Shown: positions 53,867 to 62,424 of the stretch, piece by piece
Layout of the letters: the number at the start of each line of letters is the position of its first letter
Numbering within the stretch: the first letter of the stretch is position 1
Origin: Nocardia arizonensis
Lineage (GTDB): Bacteria > Actinomycetota > Actinomycetes > Mycobacteriales > Mycobacteriaceae
Reading direction: 5' to 3'
NCBI RefSeq assembly: GCF_001310275.1
Contig: NZ_LGYZ01000001.1
Coordinates: 62,001 to 126,000, forward strand
DNA: 64,000 bases
Position numbers and translations under genes: made by a program
The notes under the pieces: generated by a model
Told to the model about the DNA's origin: nothing
What the model saw: only the letters and a program-made list of their open reading frames with translations
Database searches by the model: none

Positions 53867-54238
53867 TCACGTGTGGGCTAGGCGAACGAACGGTGCGTAG
53901 TCGCGGACGTGACCGTCGAGCCACTCCCACACCGAGGTGCTGTCCACCGCGACCCCACGTTGCAGGCACAGTCGCCAGCCCGCGCTGGTCTTGTGCCATA
54001 TGTCGCCGTCACGATCGCGGTAGATCCCGGTGTGCGCGGGCTCGCCCACATCGCCGTCGATCGCGACGGCATTCGAAATCCGTTCTCCGTGAGTGGATTC
54101 GACCAGCGGAGCGCATGCGAGCAGGCGGTCGGTCAGTGCGACGGTCTGCTCGGCCAGCCCGAGCAGACCGGCCAGGATCGTGGCACGATCCGAGGTGGCG
54201 GGCGCGGCGACGGTATGCGAGGCGGATGAATCCGTCAT
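53867..54238 (-). CDS. hypothetical protein (123 aa)
   Basis: 123 residues. A helical N-terminal part (ATILAGLLGLAEQTVALTDRLLA, shown from ATILAGLLGLAEQ) is followed by a beta-rich segment with Trp residues (DIWHKTSAGWRLCLQRG, VWEWLDGHVRDY). The ATG at 54238 has AGGAG at 5 bases. I do not recognise it. The region upstream is unusually A/T-rich for this genome. Confidence 0.6.
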   Translation of the reverse strand: MTDSSASHTVAAPATSDRATILAGLLGLAEQTVALTDRLLACAPLVESTHGERISNAVAIDGDVGEPAHTGIYRDRDGDIWHKTSAGWRLCLQRGVAVDSTSVWEWLDGHVRDYAPFVRLAHT

Positions 54239-54822
54239 GGGTACTCCTGTTGTCGAAGAAATGCGATGCGAGCGATTATTTGCGACCGTTCTTTCGCATC
54301 GCTTCCGCGCCGGTTCCATCCGACTTCCACGGTGATTCGATATCGTTTCGTGATTCCCTCGGGCGGTCGTGGCGTCCGCGTGCCTGAATACAGTATCGGC
54401 ATTCCGGTGTGTATCGGAGGTGAATGCGTGAACCGGCACAACAGAACCGCACGTCGCGGCGTTGCGCCCGAGGGGCTTTCGGCCGTTGCCGTGGCAGAAC
54501 GGCGAGCCGGGGTGGACGGTGGGAGTTTTGCCGAGAGTGTCCGGGTATCACCGGATGTCACGACGCGATGTCGTACTACCGATCCGTTTCGCCGTGTGGG
54601 TGCGGCCGGGCGGGTTCGGGAGCGGTTGCCCGATCGGTGGAAATCGCCGCGGCGCCGTGTGGAAAACGCGATGTGTCAAGTAGTGGCCGGCGCATAGCCG
54701 AAGCCGGCGAAGCGGCAGGTACGGGCCTTGCGAGGATTTGTCGGGATTCGGATCCGAATCGCAGATGTTGTTGTGTAGCAACGTGGTTGCCGACACATCT
54801 AGATGAGGAGCATTTGTCAATT
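54239..54822. other. A/T-richer intergenic region
   Basis: This 584-bp stretch between a minus-strand gene and the SARP control elements has clearly lower GC than its surroundings. It holds one candidate small gene (54428-54697) and otherwise no supported feature. Runs such as ATTATTTGCG and TGTTGTGTAGCAACG stand out. It may mark an old insertion or a complex promoter. Confidence 0.4.
54428..54697 (+). CDS. candidate small Arg-rich protein (89 aa)
   Basis: A GTG at 54428 follows a perfect GGAGG with 7-base spacing. The frame gives 89 residues rich in Arg and Val (VNRHNRTARRGVAPEG at the start). Third positions are less GC-biased than in neighbouring genes, and I know no family, so it may be spurious or recently gained. 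Confidence 0.25.
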   Translation: MNRHNRTARRGVAPEGLSAVAVAERRAGVDGGSFAESVRVSPDVTTRCRTTDPFRRVGAAGRVRERLPDRWKSPRRRVENAMCQVVAGA

Positions 54823-54851
54823 CGGTAGTCCGGCGGTAATTTAACGGAGAT
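54823..54851 (+). promoter_or_regulatory. SARP-type heptameric direct repeats
   Basis: CGGTAGT (54823), CGGTAAT (54834) and CGGAGAT (54845) are three heptamers spaced exactly 11 bases apart, the spacing seen in Streptomyces antibiotic regulatory protein (SARP) binding sites. A fourth CGGTAGT occurs at 54865. They lie 56-85 bases upstream of a SARP-type gene, suggesting self-regulation. Confidence 0.55.
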
Positions 54852-54907
54852 CATGCAGACTAAACGGTAGTTTTTCAATGATCGGGCAGCTGGAGAGGCG
54901 TCGTGCC

Positions 54908-57900
54908 ATGACGGAGCTACAGGTTCGAGTGTTCGGCCCGCTACGAGTCTCACTGGATGGACACGCGGCCCACATCGGCGCGGGACGGCAGCAGGCGGTA
55001 CTCGGAAGACTGGTCCTCGCCGGTGGAAAGTCGATAGCGGTCGACCGGCTGGCCGAGGATGTGTGGGAGGGCGCGCCGCCCGCGCAGGCATCCTCGGTCC
55101 TCCAGGTGCAAATTCACAATCTAAGGCGGGTATTGGAACCCAAGCGAAGACCGAGGACGCCGGCGCGCATATTGGTCTCGGAAGCGGGCGGATACGCGCT
55201 TCGGCTGGATGCGGCGAGTGTGGACGCATGGCGCTTCGAGCAGTTGCTGCGTGAGTACGAACAAAAGGTGCACAGCGCTTCCGAACGCCCCGACGCGGGT
55301 GAGCGGTACCGGATGCTGGACGCCGCGCTGGAATGCTGGCGCGGCAACGCCTTCGAATCCTTCGCGGGCGCGTCATGGGCCACCGCGGAGGTGGCGAGGT
55401 TGACGGATTTGCGGATTACCGCGACCGAGATGCGGGCCGAAGTCGCATTGGAACTGGGCCGGATCGGGGAAGTGGTCGCGGTATTGCGCCGGCAGGTCGA
55501 GGAATATCCGGGGCGGGAAGAGAGCGCCCGATTGCTGGCATTGGCCCAACACCGACTCGGACAACAGATCGAGGCGTTGGCGACCGTGCGACGCGCCCGC
55601 GAGTATCTGCGGTCGGAATTCGGGATCGATCCCGGGCAGCGCCTGTGCGAACTGGAATCGGCGATTCTGAACCAGTCGCTGGAGGAGGACCGGATCGCGG
55701 TCGCGGCGCCGAATGAGCCGGTACGAATCAGAAATCCGCAGGTCGAATCCGGTGTGCGGTCGGGAAGGACCACCGTCGCGACCGCGCCCACCTTCTATCC
55801 CGCCCAGCGTCGCGCCATTCGCGCCACCGCCGCCGAGGTCTGCGCGGGTGGCCTGCGGGTGATCTGGCTGGTCGGGGAATCGGGCACCGGCAAGACTGCG
55901 CTCGTCTCCGGCGTGATGGAAGGCCTGGCGGCCGACGGGTGGACCACCGCGGCAGGATGCTGCCCCGAGGTGGACGGCGCACCGCCCGCCTGGGTCTGGA
56001 CCGAGATCCTCGCCGGACTCGGTGATACGCACGATCTTTCGGCCGCACGGCATTCCGGGCAGGCGCGTCCGGCCCCGGTCGATCCGTTCACGATCGTGCA
56101 GGCCGTCACCGTGCGCTGTCGCGAACTCGCCGCGGTCGCACCGATCGCCATCGTGCTCGAGGACGCGCACCGGGCCGATTCGGCCACCCTCCAGGTGCTG
56201 CGTCAGATGGCGACCTGGCTGTACCGCGAGCCGGTGCTCATCGTACTGACGGTGCGCGGCTCGGAGCTGACACCCGCCCTGCGCGCCACCGAGGCCGCGC
56301 TGGTGGAGCACGCCACCGCGCGGGTGCAGCTGTCGGGACTCGATGCGGACGGCACCCGCGAGGTCGCCGGGCAGGTCGGACTCGCCGACCTCGACGAGGA
56401 GACGCTGCACACACTGCACCGGCGGACCGGCGGCAATCCGCTGTTCATCCGGGAACTGTCGAAACTGCTGCTCGCGGGCGGTGACCTGCGGGGGCTGCCG
56501 GAGAGTATCCGCGCGGTGCTGATCGAACGAATCGAGCGGCTGCCCACCGGAGTGCTGACGGTGCTGCAACATATCGCCGTGTGGGGCAAGGCGATCGACC
56601 TGGACACCCTCGCCGAACTGTCGGGGGTCGCCGAGGAGGAACTGGTCGATCTCATCGACACCGCCGCGGCCGCGGATCTGCTCGTATTCGACGCGCGCGG
56701 GCGGATCGTGCCGGATCACCCGTTGGTCCAAGACGCCGTCTACGACAGCATCGCACCGCTGCGCCGCAGCCGAATGCATTGGAACGCACTGGAGTTCATG
56801 CGGCGCCGGGCCTCGGGAGACAGCGCGGACCTGTGCGAGGTGACCGCGCTGGCCCACCACGCGGCCCGCGGGGCCACCCGCACCACCGCCGCGTACGCCC
56901 TGGCCCGGGTCGCCGCCGCGGCACGCACCTGCGACAACCTCGGCATGCGCGGCGATGCCACCCGCTGGTGGCGCACCGCGGTGGGTCTGCACGAGCTCGC
57001 CGACCACACCGTGAGCTCCGCGCCGCGGGCCGATCGCGAGGCGCTGCTCGACACGCTGTGCGCCTTCGTCGACTCCCTGGCGCACGACGGCTGCGTCCGC
57101 TCGGCCCGCGCGGTGCGCGAACGCGCGCTGGAGGTCGCCGAGTCGCTGTCGGACCCGCACCTGGTGACGCGAGCGCTGACCTGTTGGCGCGCACCGGTAC
57201 TGCGCGGCATTCGCGACTGGTCCCTGCGTGGCGACCGCGTATACGACGCGCTGGAAGCGGCGGTCGCGGAGGAGCACCCGCCGCGCGAACAGGCATGGCT
57301 ACTGGTGACCCTCGTCTTCGAGAGCGAGGTCGGCGCCGACGCGGCCCGGATGCACCGCCATGCCCGCCGCGCACTCGAGCTGGCGGGTCCGACCGGTGAC
57401 CGCGATCTGCTCTGCGCCGCGCTCAACGCCGTCGCCTTCACCCTGTCGGGGGCGGCCTCGACAGAGTGGCGTCCGGCGGCCGACGAGCTCATGCGGGCGG
57501 CGCGGGGGGCCCGGGCACTGGACTACCAATCCCTGGCGCACTTCCTGCGCTTCCGTGCCGCCTGTCAGGACGTGGACCTCGCCGCGGCCGGCCGTTACGC
57601 CGTGCGGGCGCTGGAATGCGCCATCGCCGCCGAATTCCGCCAGCCGCTGGACCACCTGCTGGCCTTCCCCGCGGTGGTCGCGGTGCTGCGCGGCGACCTG
57701 ACGGCCGCCGAACACCGGTATCAGCACTTCGTCACCCGTATGATCCGCCCCGGCATCGCCAACGAGGAGGCCGTCCGTATGACCGGCGCGCTCACCCTGG
57801 CCTGGGCGCGCGGTGATCTCTCGGCGCTGGTGAACCGTTGCGCGCGATGGTACGTCCGGGAACCGGAGCTGGTCGCCCAGATCTATGTCGTCGCCCTCGT

Positions 57901-58294
57901 GCACGCCGGCCAGACCGCAAGGGCGCGCGCGATCTTCCATGAACACCCGTCCTCGCCCGCCGGGTTCTACCGGCAGGTGATGACCGCGTTCCGCGGTTAC
58001 GCGGCGCTCGCGCTGGGAGAGGTAGGCGCGGCGCGGGACGTGTACGCCGCGCTGGCCCCGTATTCGGGCACGCTCATCGGATTCGACAGCGGCGCGGCCA
58101 CATTCGGTCCAATGGACGCGCTGCTCGGCGATCTGGCCGAACTCGTCGGCGACCTCGACGCGGCCGCGGTCAACCGCACCCGGGCCTCGATCCTGCTCGA
58201 CAGCCTGCGCACCTCGCTGAATTCGCTGACGCCGGTGCTGGATTCCATCGAGGACCTGTGCTCGGTTCCCGCCGTCGACGGCGCGAACAGGTGA
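54908..58294 (+). CDS. large SARP/AfsR-type regulator (BTAD + ATPase)
   Basis: 1128 residues. An N-terminal OmpR-like winged helix (about 1-95, LQVRVFGPLRVSLDGH) and a bacterial transcriptional activation domain (about 100-245, FEQLLREYEQKV, LDAALECWRGNAFES) are typical of SARPs. An AAA ATPase follows with Walker A LVGESGTGKTAL near residue 320 and Walker B-like AIVLEDAHRAD near 415. The rest (600-1128) is helical, probably TPR-like. It should activate a secondary-metabolite or development gene set; the target is not visible here. The ATG at 54908 has GGAGAGG upstream; an in-frame ATG at 54878 is less likely. Confidence 0.9.
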   Translation: MTELQVRVFGPLRVSLDGHAAHIGAGRQQAVLGRLVLAGGKSIAVDRLAEDVWEGAPPAQASSVLQVQIHNLRRVLEPKRRPRTPARILVSEAGGYALRLDAASVDAWRFEQLLREYEQKVHSASERPDAGERYRMLDAALECWRGNAFESFAGASWATAEVARLTDLRITATEMRAEVALELGRIGEVVAVLRRQVEEYPGREESARLLALAQHRLGQQIEALATVRRAREYLRSEFGIDPGQRLCELESAILNQSLEEDRIAVAAPNEPVRIRNPQVESGVRSGRTTVATAPTFYPAQRRAIRATAAEVCAGGLRVIWLVGESGTGKTALVSGVMEGLAADGWTTAAGCCPEVDGAPPAWVWTEILAGLGDTHDLSAARHSGQARPAPVDPFTIVQAVTVRCRELAAVAPIAIVLEDAHRADSATLQVLRQMATWLYREPVLIVLTVRGSELTPALRATEAALVEHATARVQLSGLDADGTREVAGQVGLADLDEETLHTLHRRTGGNPLFIRELSKLLLAGGDLRGLPESIRAVLIERIERLPTGVLTVLQHIAVWGKAIDLDTLAELSGVAEEELVDLIDTAAAADLLVFDARGRIVPDHPLVQDAVYDSIAPLRRSRMHWNALEFMRRRASGDSADLCEVTALAHHAARGATRTTAAYALARVAAAARTCDNLGMRGDATRWWRTAVGLHELADHTVSSAPRADREALLDTLCAFVDSLAHDGCVRSARAVRERALEVAESLSDPHLVTRALTCWRAPVLRGIRDWSLRGDRVYDALEAAVAEEHPPREQAWLLVTLVFESEVGADAARMHRHARRALELAGPTGDRDLLCAALNAVAFTLSGAASTEWRPAADELMRAARGARALDYQSLAHFLRFRAACQDVDLAAAGRYAVRALECAIAAEFRQPLDHLLAFPAVVAVLRGDLTAAEHRYQHFVTRMIRPGIANEEAVRMTGALTLAWARGDLSALVNRCARWYVREPELVAQIYVVALVHAGQTARARAIFHEHPSSPAGFYRQVMTAFRGYAALALGEVGAARDVYAALAPYSGTLIGFDSGAATFGPMDALLGDLAELVGDLDAAAVNRTRASILLDSLRTSLNSLTPVLDSIEDLCSVPAVDGANR

Positions 58295-58304
58295 CCCGCC
58301 CGCC

Positions 58305-58496
58305 TCACTCCTCCGGTAGCGGTATCAGTTCCAAATGCTCCGCGGGCGTATAGGCGCCGAGTCCGCTCACCGGGCTGACGCCGCCGCGATGGGCGGCCAG
58401 CCATTGGCCGCACACGCAACGCAGATACCGCACCGAGCCGTGGGACGACACACGCATCGGTGATGGCCAAGAGCAGGTCGGGCACGGTGCGGACAT
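58305..58496 (-). CDS. small zinc-ribbon protein
   Basis: 63 residues. Cysteine pairs CPTC near the start and CVCG near residue 28 flank a short hydrophilic segment and form a zinc ribbon; the tail is acidic (LELIPLPEE). A weak AGG ribosome site precedes the ATG at 58496. Role unknown. It is convergent with the SARP gene. Confidence 0.55.
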   Translation of the reverse strand: MSAPCPTCSWPSPMRVSSHGSVRYLRCVCGQWLAAHRGGVSPVSGLGAYTPAEHLELIPLPEE

Positions 58497-58566
58497 ACCT
58501 GTCAGCCTGGGAAAACTCGGCCGCTATTGCAACGACCGGCTCGGCGTGGCGGCCGGTCGGATTCCT

Positions 58567-59208
58567 TCATCGGCAGTAGTGGCAGACCCCGCTGGAGGGC
58601 AGCTGGATGAAGCACTCGCCGCAGACACGTGCTCGGACCTGCGGTTCCGCCTCGATCTCCGGCTCGGTTTCGATCATCGTGCGCACCGCGCCCGCCGCCG
58701 GTTCCGACGTCTTCGCGGTCGCCGCCCGCCTGCGCGCCGCCACCTTCGGGGTCAGCGGCGGAATACCGATATCCGCGGGCATACCCGCGCCGAAATGCTG
58801 GTAGCACTGCCAGCGTGCGTACGCGGCGTGCAGTTCCAGATCATCGGGAACGGGCAGTCCGGCCAATTCCAGGACATAGCGGTAGGTGTCGCCGACGGTC
58901 TGGTTCTGGCGCACGCACAATGCCGTCAGCGGCGGCTCGCCCGCGTTGTGGCAGCGCCTGGCGACCTTGCGCAGGATGGCGTCCATCCACATCCTGGTCG
59001 GGGTGTCGGTGGTCACCCCCGAGGTCTGCTGCACGCGTTCGGCGAGTTCGTTGACGGTGATGAAATGTCCATAGGCGGTGGCGGTTTCGGCCAGCTCCGC
59101 GTGTGCGGCCAAGGCCCATGCCACCGTGGCTTCCCGGAACGGAACCGCCGCCCCGTCGACCGCTCGTCGTGCTCCTGCCTTCGTCGGTACGGAATCCTTC
59201 GTCACCAC
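58567..59208 (-). CDS. hypothetical helical protein with C-terminal zinc ribbon
   Basis: 213 residues. An N-terminal helical, possibly DNA-binding part (ITVNELAERVQQTSGV, MWMDAILRKVARRCHN) runs to about residue 150, then an Ala/Glu-rich linker, then CGEC and CHYC pairs at the very end. The frame continues upstream, but the GTG at 59208 lies 7 bases after a TACCTT -10-like box, which fits a leaderless start. I know no function for it; proteins with this outline recur in Nocardia and Streptomyces. Confidence 0.65.
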   Translation of the reverse strand: MVTKDSVPTKAGARRAVDGAAVPFREATVAWALAAHAELAETATAYGHFITVNELAERVQQTSGVTTDTPTRMWMDAILRKVARRCHNAGEPPLTALCVRQNQTVGDTYRYVLELAGLPVPDDLELHAAYARWQCYQHFGAGMPADIGIPPLTPKVAARRRAATAKTSEPAAGAVRTMIETEPEIEAEPQVRARVCGECFIQLPSSGVCHYCR

Positions 59209-59256
59209 ACGCAATAAGGTATCGTGCCGTCCCCGCGGCCCGCGCACGGGGTGCAC

Positions 59257-59670
59257 TCACGCGGTGCGGGGGAACGGCCGCGCCGCGAGTTCACAGCGCG
59301 GCGGCCGCGATGCGTCGGTGAGGACGGCCGGTTCACCGAGCCGGGTGCGTATCCAGTCCCGCACGTCCGCCAATCGCGCCATCCTGGCATCGATTTCGGC
59401 CAACTTGCGGCGATAGACCTCCGAGGAGGCGGGACAGGAATCGCCCGTCGGATGACCCGCGCGCAGACAGTCGACGAACGGGCGGATGTCCTCGAGATCG
59501 AAGCCGCAGTCCTGTAGGGCCTTGATCTGGCGCAGGACCACCACATCGGCCTCGTCGTACACGCGATAGCCGCTGTCGTCGCGGTGCGCGCCGAGCAGTC
59601 CGCGCGATTCGTAGTACCGCAGCGTGCGCGTGGTCGTCGCCGCGCGCCGGGCCAGTTCTCCGATCCGCAT
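59257..59670 (-). CDS. MerR-family regulator with cysteine-rich effector region
   Basis: 137 residues. The helix-turn-helix MRIGELARRAATTTRTLRYYE and DDSGYRVYDEADV (start shown) open the protein, with a coiled dimer helix behind. Three cysteines, in LQDCGFDL, FVDCLRAGH and GDSCPASSE, sit where metal- or redox-sensing MerR proteins bind their signal, so thiol or metal sensing is likely. The gene's promoter (59696-59726) is nearly the same as that of the thioredoxin gene 22 kb away. AAAGGA precedes the ATG at 59670. Confidence 0.88.
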   Translation of the reverse strand: MRIGELARRAATTTRTLRYYESRGLLGAHRDDSGYRVYDEADVVVLRQIKALQDCGFDLEDIRPFVDCLRAGHPTGDSCPASSEVYRRKLAEIDARMARLADVRDWIRTRLGEPAVLTDASRPPRCELAARPFPRTA

Positions 59671-59693
59671 GTAGATCCTTTCCGCCGTTCGCG

Positions 59694-59726
59694 ATGCTAG
59701 ACATTGACCCCGACGTCAAGGCAAGC
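59694..59726 (-). promoter_or_regulatory. MerR-type self-regulated promoter
   Basis: On the minus strand, TTGCCT (-35), 19 bases, TAGCAT (-10), with the dyad TTGAC-GTCGGG-GTCAA in the spacer. The block is 27/31 identical to the thioredoxin promoter at 37654-37684, including both hexamers and the dyad core. The MerR ATG is about 25 bases downstream. Confidence 0.75.
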
Positions 59727-59740
59727 CGGAATATTCCGGC
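59725..59740. promoter_or_regulatory. 16-bp perfect palindrome next to the MerR operator
   Basis: GCCGGAATATTCCGGC (59725-59740) abuts the MerR operator on its upstream side. It is fully symmetric with an AATATT centre, unusual in this GC-rich DNA, and may be a second regulator's site. Confidence 0.4.
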
Positions 59741-59991
59741 CTCGGCGCGCCGTCGTCGGACCGTCCGATTCCGTCGGATCGACCGCAGAATGTGATGCCC
59801 GCCATATTTCGGGCCCGACTCCGGTGCGCCGCCGAAGGATAGGTGTCGACGCCGCGGTGTGTGCGAGACCGGGTATCCGCACGGTGATCTTCGGGTAGTG
59901 CGCTACGCGTGCGCCGCGCCCGCACCGCGGCACAATCTCTCGATAGCGTGTGGAACCGCGACGACTTCGGAAATCAAGGGGGCAGGCGTTG
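59741..59991. other. intergenic region, nothing further seen
   Basis: Between the palindrome and the Rv3235-family gene there is no frame with a credible ribosome site. It should hold the promoter of the downstream gene. Confidence 0.4.
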
Positions 59992-60498
59992 GTGGATCGG
60001 ATCGCACGTGATCGGGCGCTGTCGTCGGCCCCGGCCTCGGAACCCGGATTGCGGATGTGTCGGACAGACGTGCGCGCGCAGACGGCGTCGCGCGGTCGCG
60101 CGCCGACGCGCCGGATCCGGTGCGGCGGGGGCGGATCGGCGGCGCGCGTCGAACCGGTCGTGGACGGTGGCGTCCTCGGTTCGGCCCGGGAATTCGCCGA
60201 ACGGGCGCTGCGGGTCGTGCTGGAGGTGCTCGATCACCGCCGTCCGGCGGCGCAGCTGGCGGCCTTCACCGATCCGCGCGTGGTCGCGGCGGTGCGCACG
60301 GTGGTGACCTCGGGCGCGGCGCCGGGGCAGCAGTTGGGCACGGCGACCCTCGGTCGGGTGACCGTCGTCCCGGTGGACGGGCGCACGGTGGAGATCTGCG
60401 CCGGATACGACCGTGGCGCACGGCATTTCGCCCTGGCCGGGCGGATCGTGCGGGTCGAGTCGGGCGGCTGGCGGCTGGCCGCGCTGCGGGTGCGATGA
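59992..60498 (+). CDS. Rv3235-family protein
   Basis: 168 residues. The N-terminal ~60 are basic and disordered; the C-terminal ~105 form the conserved domain (VLEVLDHRRPAAQLAAFTDP, GRVTVVPVDGRTVEICAGY, GWRLAALRVR) typical of Rv3235/DUF6459 proteins that in mycobacteria neighbour secA. Function unknown. The GTG at 59992 follows GGGGG; an earlier GTG at 59950 is possible. Confidence 0.75.
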   Translation: MDRIARDRALSSAPASEPGLRMCRTDVRAQTASRGRAPTRRIRCGGGGSAARVEPVVDGGVLGSAREFAERALRVVLEVLDHRRPAAQLAAFTDPRVVAAVRTVVTSGAAPGQQLGTATLGRVTVVPVDGRTVEICAGYDRGARHFALAGRIVRVESGGWRLAALRVR

Positions 60499-60582
60499 AC
60501 GCCGGGAATACCCGCCGGGAGTGTGCTGTTAGTTTGGTTGCCATATCAACAAAGCGTTGGATGTCGACCCGAGGAGGGCCAC

Positions 60583-61728
60583 GTGCAGTTCGGAATCTTC
60601 ACCGTCGGTGACGTCACCACCGACCCGGTCACCGGCCGGACGCCGAGCGAGGCCGAGCGGATCAAGGCCATGATCGCCATCGGCGAGAAGGCCGAGGAGG
60701 TCGGTCTCGACGTCTTCGCCACCGGTGAGCACCACAACCCGCCGTTCGTCCCGTCCTCGCCGACCACCATGCTCGGCTATCTGGCGGCCCGCACCGAACG
60801 ACTGATCCTGTCCACCGCGACCACCCTGATCACCACGAGCGACCCGGTGAAGATCGCCGAGGACTTCGCCATGCTGCAACATCTGTCCGGCGGCAGAACC
60901 GATCTCATGCTCGGCCGGGGCAACACCGGCCCGGTGTACCCGTGGTTCGGCAAGGACATCCGTGACGGACTCGCGCTGGCCGGGGAGAACTACCACCTGC
61001 TGCGCAGGCTGTGGCGGGAACCGCGGGTGGACTGGGAGGGCCGGTTCCGCACTCCCTTGCAGGGCTACGCCTCCACGCCCGCCCCGCTGGAGAACACGCC
61101 GCCGTTCGTCTGGCACGGCTCGATCCGCTCGCCGGAGATCGCCGAGCAGGCCGCCTACTACGGCGACGGCTTCTTCCACAACAACATCTTCTGGAACAAG
61201 GAGCACACCGAGCAGATGGTGCGGCTGTACCGGCAGCGCTTCGAGCACTTCGGGCACGGCGCGGCCGACCAGGCCATCGTCGGACTCGGCGGACAGGTCT
61301 TCATGGCCGAGACCGAAGCCGAGGCCAAGAGGTTCTTCCGCCCGTACTTCGACAACGCGCCCGTCTACGGCCACGGACCCTCGCTGGAGGAATTCACCGA
61401 ACTGACCCCGCTCACGGTCGGCACACCCGAACAGGTCATCGAACGGACCCTCGGATTCGCCGACTACGCCGGTGACTACCAACGCCAACTGTTCCTGATG
61501 GACCACGCGGGCCTGCCACTGGATGTGGTGCTCGAGCAGATCGACATCCTCGGCCGCGAGGTGGTCCCGGTATTGCGCCGGGAGTTCGAGACCCGCCGCC
61601 CGGCCCATGTGCCCAGCGATCCGCCCACCCACCCCACCCTGGTCGCCGCAGGACCGGACGCCCCGCACCACCTGGTCGAACCGGCACGAGAACGCGCTGC
61701 CGCCGAAACGAATCGAGTCGAGGCATGA
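60583..61728 (+). CDS. CE1758-family FMN-dependent luciferase-like monooxygenase
   Basis: 381 residues. Luciferase-like TIM barrel: QFGIFTVGDVTTDPVTG at the start, VFATGEHHNPPFVPSSPT, LMLGRGNTGPVYPWFG, WHGSIRSPEIAEQAAYYGDG. This family is normally paired with a flavin reductase (CE1759) that supplies reduced FMN; here the downstream partner is a decayed remnant. A long Pro-rich C-terminal tail (about 345-381) is extra. The GTG at 60583 has GAGGAGG five bases upstream. Confidence 0.9.
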   Translation: MQFGIFTVGDVTTDPVTGRTPSEAERIKAMIAIGEKAEEVGLDVFATGEHHNPPFVPSSPTTMLGYLAARTERLILSTATTLITTSDPVKIAEDFAMLQHLSGGRTDLMLGRGNTGPVYPWFGKDIRDGLALAGENYHLLRRLWREPRVDWEGRFRTPLQGYASTPAPLENTPPFVWHGSIRSPEIAEQAAYYGDGFFHNNIFWNKEHTEQMVRLYRQRFEHFGHGAADQAIVGLGGQVFMAETEAEAKRFFRPYFDNAPVYGHGPSLEEFTELTPLTVGTPEQVIERTLGFADYAGDYQRQLFLMDHAGLPLDVVLEQIDILGREVVPVLRREFETRRPAHVPSDPPTHPTLVAAGPDAPHHLVEPARERAAAETNRVEA

Positions 61729-61955
61729 GCCGCAAGCTAGTCGTGATCACCGCGGGTGTATGGCAGCCTCGGTCCACCCGGCTGCTCGCTGCCGCGTGGG
61801 GGTCGAGGGGAGGGCCTCGGAGGTCCAGGTGATCGAATTGCGCAAACCGGCCGTCGAACTGGGCCACCACCCTCACCGTGGGCGGGTTGCCGACGCCCGC
61901 GGTGGCGGCGGATTCTCTGTGGCCCGCATCGATCAGCAGTCGTGCGGCGCGTAGT
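61725..61955 (+). pseudogene. decayed CE1759-family FMN reductase
   Basis: An ATG overlapping the monooxygenase stop (ATGA) begins MSRKLVVITAGVWQPRSTRLLA, shown by its start, which matches the N-terminus of CE1759 flavin reductases. After that, homology continues only in other frames: VQVIELRKPAVELGHH in the third frame and then LTVGGLPTPAVAADSL in the second. At least two frameshifts are needed, and the C-terminal two thirds of the gene is missing. The deletion point, about 61955, is followed by unrelated accessory DNA. Confidence 0.75.
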
Positions 61956-62424
61956 CACCTTGAAGTACCGCCGCATGAGCCTTGCCCCACAACGAGTTGA
62001 GCCGCCCCAATCGGTGCCGTCCTGCAACAGTCGGCTTTCCCCAATCGTCCACATCAGGCCAGGACCCATGCCGCCACGTGGAGAGCGAGCAGGGAGGCGC
62101 TGGGGATGGGCATGTCGGACGAACAGGGATCTCGCGACCCACACACCGTGATCAGGCGTGACGCACCCTTGTGACGCGGACGGGTCGAGCTTGGTCAACG
62201 CATCCCGCTGCCGGTCTCATCCCAGGCACCACGACCGACCCGCACCGGCCATGCGTCCCGCCGCGAACCGATCGCAAGGGTGATGCCAGGCCCTTACCTC
62301 CGGTATCAGCGCGGTAACCGCGGTGTCCCTCGGTGAGTCCCGCGCTCACGATCCATTCGCCGGGGGCCGCGGCGCCTACCCTGTGAATCGCACACCTCAC
62401 CGGCCGATACGAAGAGGAACGCGC
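61956..62424. other. unassigned junction region
   Basis: About 470 bp between the pseudogene and the accessory genes. Several short frames exist on both strands but none has matching codon bias, a ribosome site or a recognisable product. It probably contains deletion or insertion scars. I could not identify a transposase or attachment site. Confidence 0.4.

Noticed and set aside
61725..61955. Programmed frameshifting of an intact FMN reductase
   Set aside because: At least two separate shifts would be needed and the C-terminal two thirds is absent, so decay is the simpler reading.
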